A DNA stretch of 64,000 bases from Alphaproteobacteria bacterium (GTDB lineage Bacteria; Pseudomonadota; Alphaproteobacteria; Reyranellales; Reyranellaceae). A program made the translations under genes and the position numbers. Positions 59,516 to 64,000 of this stretch are shown here, in pieces; position 1 is the first letter of the stretch, and each line of letters starts with the position of its first letter. The stretch is from positions 186,001 to 250,000 of the forward strand of contig JAFKFL010000010.1 in the NCBI GenBank assembly GCA_017308235.1. Direction: 5' to 3'. The notes beneath the pieces are model-generated. The model saw only the letters and a program-made list of their open reading frames with translations, ran no database searches and was not told where the DNA came from.

Positions 59516-60735
59516 GCGAAGCGCCCGAGCCGCTGCCGCTCGCTGGCCTCGTGGTGCTCGACATCAGTTCATTCATCGCGGCGCCCGCGGCAGCCGTGAC
59601 GCTGGCCGACTTCGGCGCTGACGTGATCAAGATCGAGCCTCCGGGCGAGGGCGATCCGCATCGCCACAACTACAGGAGCGCGAACTATCCTCGCGCCGAG
59701 AAGCAGGTGAACTTTCCCTGGCAACTCGACGGCCGACTGAAGCGCTCGCTGGCACTCGACCTCAAGAATGCAGATGCACGGCCCGTGCTCGAGCGCCTGA
59801 TCCAACGGGCCGACGTGATGATCGTGAATTTCCCGCCCGCTACGCGCGAACGCCTGAGGCTCACGTGGGAAGACGTCGAGCCGATCAATCCGCGCCTCGT
59901 TTATTGCTCGCTCACCGGCTACGGCGAGACAGGACCCGATCGCGACCGCCCCGGTTTCGATATTACAGCCTACTTCGGCCGCTCCGGCATCCTTGATGCC
60001 GCGCGCTACGAAGGTGGCCCGCCAGGTCTCTCGCTACCCGCGCAAGGCGACCGGGCGACGGCAATGACGCTGGTAGCGGCGATCCTGCTCGGACTGCGCC
60101 GCCGCGACCGCACCGGCAAGGGTGGCTGGGTCGGCACCTCGCTCTATGCCAATGGCGTGTGGGCCAACGGCACATCCGCTGCCGGCGCACTGGTCGGTGC
60201 GAAGCTGCCGCCGCGCCGGTCGCCTGATCAGCCCCGCAATGCGCTCACCAACCTCTACCGCACCGGGGACGATCGCTGGCTGCAACTCCTGATGGTCCGC
60301 GACGATCGGCTGTGGGCACCGTTCTGCAAGCTGATCGGCCGAGAGGACCTGCTGGCCGATCCACGCTTCACCGATCGCGAGGAACGCAAGAGCCGCGCTG
60401 CTGATCTTTTCAAGGAACTGGCGCCGATCTTCGCCTCGAAGACCTACGGGGAGTGGGAACGCATCCTGGCCGGGACCGGCATCCCCTTTGGCGTGATCGA
60501 GCGGTTGGCCGACGTGGTCGTGGACGAGCAGGCCCGCCACGCCGGCATCTTCGCCGATACCGGCAATCCGGAAGTGCCGCGCACGGTCAACAATCCCATC
60601 CGGCTGGGCTTTGCCACGCCCCGCACGGCAGGCCCGCCGCCAGCGGTCGGCCAGCAATCGGCCGAAATCCTGCGCGAGCTTGCCTATAGCGAGACCGAGA
60701 TCGCTGCCCTCAAAAAGACTGGCGCGCTAGGTTAA
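59512..60735 (+). CDS. CaiB/BaiF (class III) CoA-transferase, copy 2
   Basis: A 407-residue paralogue of the preceding enzyme with the same blocks: PLAGLVVLDISSFIAAPAAA, LADFGADVIKIEPPGEGDPH, LKRSLALDLKNADARPVLER, LTGYGETGPDRDRPGFDITA with the predicted catalytic aspartate, and GGWVGTSLYANGVW. The start overlaps copy 1 by four bases. Both copies keep the active-site aspartate, so each may be catalytic. Two-subunit class III transferases encoded as adjacent paralogues are known (for example benzylsuccinate BbsE/BbsF and succinyl-CoA:malate SmtA/SmtB), which makes a heteromer plausible here. Confidence 0.92.
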   Translation: MSEAPEPLPLAGLVVLDISSFIAAPAAAVTLADFGADVIKIEPPGEGDPHRHNYRSANYPRAEKQVNFPWQLDGRLKRSLALDLKNADARPVLERLIQRADVMIVNFPPATRERLRLTWEDVEPINPRLVYCSLTGYGETGPDRDRPGFDITAYFGRSGILDAARYEGGPPGLSLPAQGDRATAMTLVAAILLGLRRRDRTGKGGWVGTSLYANGVWANGTSAAGALVGAKLPPRRSPDQPRNALTNLYRTGDDRWLQLLMVRDDRLWAPFCKLIGREDLLADPRFTDREERKSRAADLFKELAPIFASKTYGEWERILAGTGIPFGVIERLADVVVDEQARHAGIFADTGNPEVPRTVNNPIRLGFATPRTAGPPPAVGQQSAEILRELAYSETEIAALKKTGALG

Positions 60736-60744
60736 ATACGACCC

Positions 60745-61077
60745 ATGGCCTCTGTGTACCGGACCTACGCCGAGTTCTGGCCGTTCTACCTCAGGGAGCA
60801 CGCCCGGCCGGCGACGCGTGTCGTTCACTATTTCGGAACGATCGCTTCGATCGTGGCGCTGATCGCGGCGGTTGCGACCGCGCACTGGTGGTGGCTTCTC
60901 GCCGTGCCGTTGTTCGGCTACGGCCCTGCCTGGTTCGGCCATTTCTTCATCGAAAAGAACAAGCCCGCCACCTTCCAGGCGCCGCTCTGGTCGCTCATCA
61001 GCGACTATCGGATGTGCGGCCTGTTCCTGACCGGCCGGCTTGGTCACGAATTGATGAGGCATCAAATCCGCGGCTGA
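60745..61077 (+). CDS. Mpo1-like (DUF962) membrane protein
   Basis: A 110-residue protein starting 9 bases after the CoA-transferase gene. The family's histidine pattern is present: [54 protein letters not shown], and [17 protein letters not shown]. Three or four hydrophobic segments. Yeast Mpo1 is an iron-dependent dioxygenase that alpha-oxidises 2-hydroxy fatty acids; bacterial homologues are uncharacterised. The conserved His residues (HY, GHFF, a late GHELMRH) could bind Fe2+. Confidence 0.85.
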   Translation: MASVYRTYAEFWPFYLREHARPATRVVHYFGTIASIVALIAAVATAHWWWLLAVPLFGYGPAWFGHFFIEKNKPATFQAPLWSLISDYRMCGLFLTGRLGHELMRHQIRG

Positions 61078-61097
61078 CCCAGCCGCGTAGGAGAGGC

Positions 61098-62873
61098 ATG
61101 CGACGCCTCCTCGCTCTTTGCCTGCTGCTGATCCTCGTTTCGCCCGCGCAGGCCGAGACGCCATCGCTGCCCTGGCAGAAGTGGGAGCCCGCGCTGTTCG
61201 ATCGGGCGGCGCGCGAGCACAAATACATCCTGCTGCACATGGCAGCGGTGTGGTGCCACTGGTGCCATGTGATGGAGGAGACCACCTATCGCGACCCCGA
61301 GATCCAGAAGGCGATCCTCGCCAGGTTCATCCCGGTCCGCGTCGACCAGGACGCCGATCCCGAGCTTTCCTATCGTTACGAGAACTGGGGGTGGCCGGCC
61401 ACGATCATGTTCGATCAGGACGGCAACGAGATCCTGAAGCGCCAAGGCTATCTTCCGCCGGAGCTGTTCAAGAAGCTGCTCGCCGCAGTGATCGACGATC
61501 CGTCGGCGCTGCCCAACCTCAATGTCGGCGCATCCGTCGATCCGAATGCGGTCGCCCTTTCACCGGCACGGCGAACCAAGATCGAAACCATGATGCTCGC
61601 TGCCTACGACAAGCAGCATGGTGGCTTCGGTACCAACCAGCACTTCATCCAGGGCGATACGATCGAATGGGCACTGGAGCGCAGCCGCCCACTGAAGCGC
61701 AACATCGATGCCGATACCTGGCACGAGGTCGCGACCCGGACTCTCGAAGGTGCGCGCCGTCTGATCGATCCGGTGTGGGGCGGCATGTTCCAGTATTCCG
61801 ACAAGATCGACTGGTCGAGCCCGCACTACGAGAAGCTGTTAAACATCCAGCGCGACGGCATTCGCGCCTATGTCCTTGCCTATGAGATCGGCCGCGATCC
61901 CGCCGATCTCGCGGCCGCCCGTGACATCGGCCGCTGGCTGATGGACTTCATGCGCGATCCGGAGGGCGCCTTCTACACCAGCCAGGACGCCGATGCCGGC
62001 ACGCTTCACGGTTCCGATTTCTACGCCCGGACCGACGCTGAACGGCGCGCCGGGCCGCAACCGCCGATCGATCGCCACCTCTATGCACGCGAGAATGGTT
62101 GGGCCGTTGCGAGCCTTGCCGAGCTTTACAATGCAACAAGCGACCGGGCGCTGATCGATGCAGCAACGCGCGCTTTCGACTGGACGCTCGCCCATCGCCG
62201 CGCGCCGAATGGCGGCTTCGGCCATGTTCGAGCCGCCGATGACGACACGCATCTCGGCGACACGCTCGCCATGGCCGAAGCGGCAATGGCGCTCTATCGC
62301 TCCACGGCCAAGCGACGCTACCTCGCGCTCGCCGCCGAACTGGGCGAGGTCATCGCCCGCGATCATCGCGACCCTTCGGCTGGCTATTGGGTGCGCAGGC
62401 CCGTGCCCGGTGCAAAAGGCGTGCTCGCCAAACCGGTGAAGCAGATCGACGAGAATGTGGCTGCCACGCGCTTCTTCAATCTGCTCGCGCGCAACACCGG
62501 GAAGGCTGCCTTCCGCGCAGACGCCGAGCATGGCATGCGGTACCTGATCGCCCTGGCCGAAGATGACCTGGTGGTGCCGGGCGCGCTGCTGGCCGACCGT
62601 GAGCTTGGCCGCGAACCTGCCCATCCCACGGTCGTGGGCGCCAAGGACGATCCGGCAGCGCAGGCGCTCTATGCTGCGGCGCGTGCCTATCCCACACGCT
62701 ACCTGCGAATCGAGTGGCTTGACCGGCGCGAGGGTCCATTGCCTGCAGCCGACATCGATTATCCAGAATTGCCCCAGGCGGCGGCCTTCGCTTGTAGCAA
62801 CGGCGCCTGCTCGCTGCCGGTCTTCACGCCAGCCGAGATTGCCGGCATCGTCAGGAGGGTCGACGACCGCTGA
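61098..62873 (+). CDS. Exported thioredoxin-domain DUF255 protein (YyaL/SSP411-like)
   Basis: A 591-residue protein with an N-terminal Sec signal (RRLLALCLLLILVSPAQAE), GGAGAGG ribosome site. The DUF255 thioredoxin-like domain (residues ~25-150) has the WCHWCHVMEETTYRDPEIQK motif with C-x2-C. An (a/a)6-barrel like glycosyl-hydrolase/epimerase domains follows (GGFGTNQHFIQGDTIEWALE; GAFYTSQDADAGTLHG; ARENGWAVASLAELY). Typical bacterial YyaL proteins (~670 residues) are cytoplasmic; this one appears periplasmic. A CSNGACSLPVF pair near the C-terminus adds further cysteines. Function unknown; possibly redox or sugar related. Confidence 0.87.
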   Translation: MRRLLALCLLLILVSPAQAETPSLPWQKWEPALFDRAAREHKYILLHMAAVWCHWCHVMEETTYRDPEIQKAILARFIPVRVDQDADPELSYRYENWGWPATIMFDQDGNEILKRQGYLPPELFKKLLAAVIDDPSALPNLNVGASVDPNAVALSPARRTKIETMMLAAYDKQHGGFGTNQHFIQGDTIEWALERSRPLKRNIDADTWHEVATRTLEGARRLIDPVWGGMFQYSDKIDWSSPHYEKLLNIQRDGIRAYVLAYEIGRDPADLAAARDIGRWLMDFMRDPEGAFYTSQDADAGTLHGSDFYARTDAERRAGPQPPIDRHLYARENGWAVASLAELYNATSDRALIDAATRAFDWTLAHRRAPNGGFGHVRAADDDTHLGDTLAMAEAAMALYRSTAKRRYLALAAELGEVIARDHRDPSAGYWVRRPVPGAKGVLAKPVKQIDENVAATRFFNLLARNTGKAAFRADAEHGMRYLIALAEDDLVVPGALLADRELGREPAHPTVVGAKDDPAAQALYAAARAYPTRYLRIEWLDRREGPLPAADIDYPELPQAAAFACSNGACSLPVFTPAEIAGIVRRVDDR

Positions 62874-62957
62874 CGCCCCAGGGGAACCGCCCCTTGCGCC
62901 GGTGCGGGCCGGAGGCCACATTGCCGGGAACGCAAAATTCCCCACTTCTGAGGGCCC

Positions 62958-63887
62958 ATGGAAACGATGCTGAAGGGCGCCGCGCCGCAGGCTGCCCCCG
63001 CCGACCTCATCAAGGACAGCGACCAGACCAAGTTCGCCAAGGATGTGCTCGAAGCCTCCCGCACCGTGCCGGTGATCGTCGACTTCTGGGCGCCCTGGTG
63101 CGGGCCCTGCAAGCAGCTCCAGCCAGCCATCGAGAAGGTGGTCAAGGAAGCCAACGGTGCAGTGAAGCTGGTCAAGATCAATATCGACCAGAACCAGATG
63201 CTGGCCCAGCAACTGCGCATCCAGTCGATTCCGGCGGTCTACGCCTTCTTCGGCGGCCGCCCGGTCGATGGTTTCATGGGCGCCGTTCCGGAAAGCCAGG
63301 TGAAGCAGTTCGTTGACCGGCTGGTGCAGGCGGCCGGCGGTGCGCCTGGCGAAGGCGGCAACGAGATCGCCGAGCTTTTGGAGCATGCCAAGGCCGCTGT
63401 TGCACAAAACGACCCCGAACTCGCCGCGAAAATCTACAGCGAGATCCTCGGGGTCGAGCCGACCAATGTGACCGCGCTCGCCGGGATGGCGCGTTACCAG
63501 GTCCAGATCGGCGATCTCGAGCAGGCCCGCGAGTTGCTGGAACAGATTCCGGCCAAGGAGCGCACGGGCGCCGACATCGCCGCGGTGCAGGCCGCCATCG
63601 ACCTCGCCGAGAAGGCCAAGGAAGCGGGCCCGATCGGCGATCTCAAGGCCAAGGCCTCGGCTGACCCGAAGGATTTCCAGGCTCGCCTCGACCTGGCGCT
63701 CGCCTATTGGGCCGGTGATCAGAAGCAGGAGGCGATCGACGAGCTGCTCGCCATGATCAAGCTTGATCGCAACTGGAACGAGGGTGCGGCACGGCAGCAG
63801 CTCCTGAAGTTCTTCGAGGCGCTGGGCTTCACCGATCCGCTGGCGGTCGACGGCCGCAAGCGGTTGTCGTCGATCCTTTTCGCCTGA
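62958..63887 (+). CDS. ybbN: Thioredoxin-domain co-chaperone YbbN/CnoX-like
   Basis: A 309-residue protein: N-terminal thioredoxin domain (VIVDFWAPWCGPCKQLQPAI, WCGPC near residue 49, with IQSIPAVYAFFGGRPVDGF containing the cis-proline), then TPR-like helices from about 130 (IAELLEHAKAAVAQNDPELA) to the end. This matches YbbN/CnoX, which protects and hands unfolded, oxidised proteins to chaperones. Unlike E. coli CnoX (SxxC), the full CxxC is kept, as is usual in alphaproteobacteria, so it may be an active thioredoxin. It is followed by a LON-domain gene, the common alphaproteobacterial arrangement. Confidence 0.92.
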   Translation: METMLKGAAPQAAPADLIKDSDQTKFAKDVLEASRTVPVIVDFWAPWCGPCKQLQPAIEKVVKEANGAVKLVKINIDQNQMLAQQLRIQSIPAVYAFFGGRPVDGFMGAVPESQVKQFVDRLVQAAGGAPGEGGNEIAELLEHAKAAVAQNDPELAAKIYSEILGVEPTNVTALAGMARYQVQIGDLEQARELLEQIPAKERTGADIAAVQAAIDLAEKAKEAGPIGDLKAKASADPKDFQARLDLALAYWAGDQKQEAIDELLAMIKLDRNWNEGAARQQLLKFFEALGFTDPLAVDGRKRLSSILFA

Positions 63888-63908
63888 TCGCGCGCGGCCG
63901 GTGCGACC

Positions 63909-64000
63909 ATGACCGACCGCCCTTCAGACCGCATCCCGGGACGAAGCCCGTTTGAACCGAGCTTCGAGCAACTGCCCGAGACGCTGCCGATCTTTCCGCT
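63909..64000 (+). CDS. LON peptidase substrate-binding domain protein (3'-truncated)
   Basis: Only the first 30 residues are in the window: MTDRPSDRIPGRSPFEPSFE, then QLPETLPIFPL. The LPETLPIFPL start matches the first strand of stand-alone LON substrate-binding (PUA-like) domain proteins, normally about 220 residues, which follow ybbN in many alphaproteobacteria. It lies 21 bases after ybbN. No catalytic part can be judged here. Confidence 0.75.
   Translation, partial: MTDRPSDRIPGRSPFEPSFEQLPETLPIFP

Noticed and set aside
1-64000. tRNA, rRNA, CRISPR array, riboswitch or insertion sequence
   Set aside because: No cloverleaf with a TTCGA loop and CCA context, regular spaced repeats or transposase motifs were recognised by eye. 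A tRNAscan and Rfam search would be needed to exclude small RNAs.

Overview
The window is about 64 kb of GC-rich, densely packed bacterial chromosome. It looks like a free-living alphaproteobacterium, perhaps near the Reyranella/Rhodospirillales-Hyphomicrobiales region; this placement is inference. The grounds are gene content (PhaR-type PHA regulator, sdhCDAB order, mesaconyl-CoA hydratase beside a CitE-like lyase, YbbN followed by a LON-domain gene, AtzG-like protein beside an amidase) and palindromic repeats of the cctcaccctgagg / tctcgaagg type common in that class. There is no rRNA, tRNA, CRISPR array, prophage or insertion sequence that I can recognise, and no gene-free stretch above 300 bases.

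Layout. 1-5.4 kb: end of a family 5 solute-binding protein, then a minus-strand operon of an enolase-superfamily enzyme, a NIPSNAP protein and an orphan molybdopterin hydroxylase large subunit. 5.4-9.9 kb: a ferredoxin-fold protein, MsrQ, modABC and a short ModE-like regulator, with a candidate ModE box before modA. 10-18.3 kb: FMN-dependent glutamate-synthase-like protein, PLP aminotransferase, a VOC / serine hydrolase / SRPBCC cluster with an ArsR-like operator, a second serine hydrolase and a crotonase. 18.3-29.6 kb: a polyhydroxyalkanoate (PHA) region with phaR, a coiled-coil protein, a class III-like PHA synthase, a membrane LytTR regulator, two tandem Tat-exported bicovalent flavin oxidases, two tiny coupled genes, phaA, an MFS exporter and phaB. 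29.6-41.4 kb: AhpD-like protein, Tam methyltransferase, gamma-glutamyltransferase, RlmI-like methyltransferase, P1 peptidase, tamA-tamB and an NTF2-like protein. 41.5-47.7 kb: amino-acid binding protein with a dicarboxylate symporter, a Kef-type antiporter, and an AtzG-like/amidase pair. 47.7-53.3 kb: sdhCDAB and the mesaconyl-CoA hydratase/CoA-ester lyase pair. 53.3-64 kb: pdxY, LysE exporter, RutE-like reductase, TPR-glycosyltransferase, asd, two tandem CaiB CoA-transferases, Mpo1-like protein, an exported DUF255 protein, YbbN and the start of a LON-domain gene.

How it fits together. PhaA and PhaB make 3-hydroxybutyryl-CoA, the PhaC-like enzyme polymerises it, and PhaR senses the polymer. 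The mesaconyl-CoA/malyl-CoA type enzymes and succinate dehydrogenase handle acyl-CoA and C4 carbon. The molybdate transporter lies between two molybdenum-linked genes (msrQ and, 3.5 kb away, the hydroxylase subunit). The most unusual local structure is between the LytTR regulator and the flavin oxidases: three direct repeats with an exact 21-base period, the spacing expected for LytTR operators, directly before the oxidase gene. Start codons were chosen from Shine-Dalgarno sequences, overlaps and domain boundaries, and several are flagged as uncertain.
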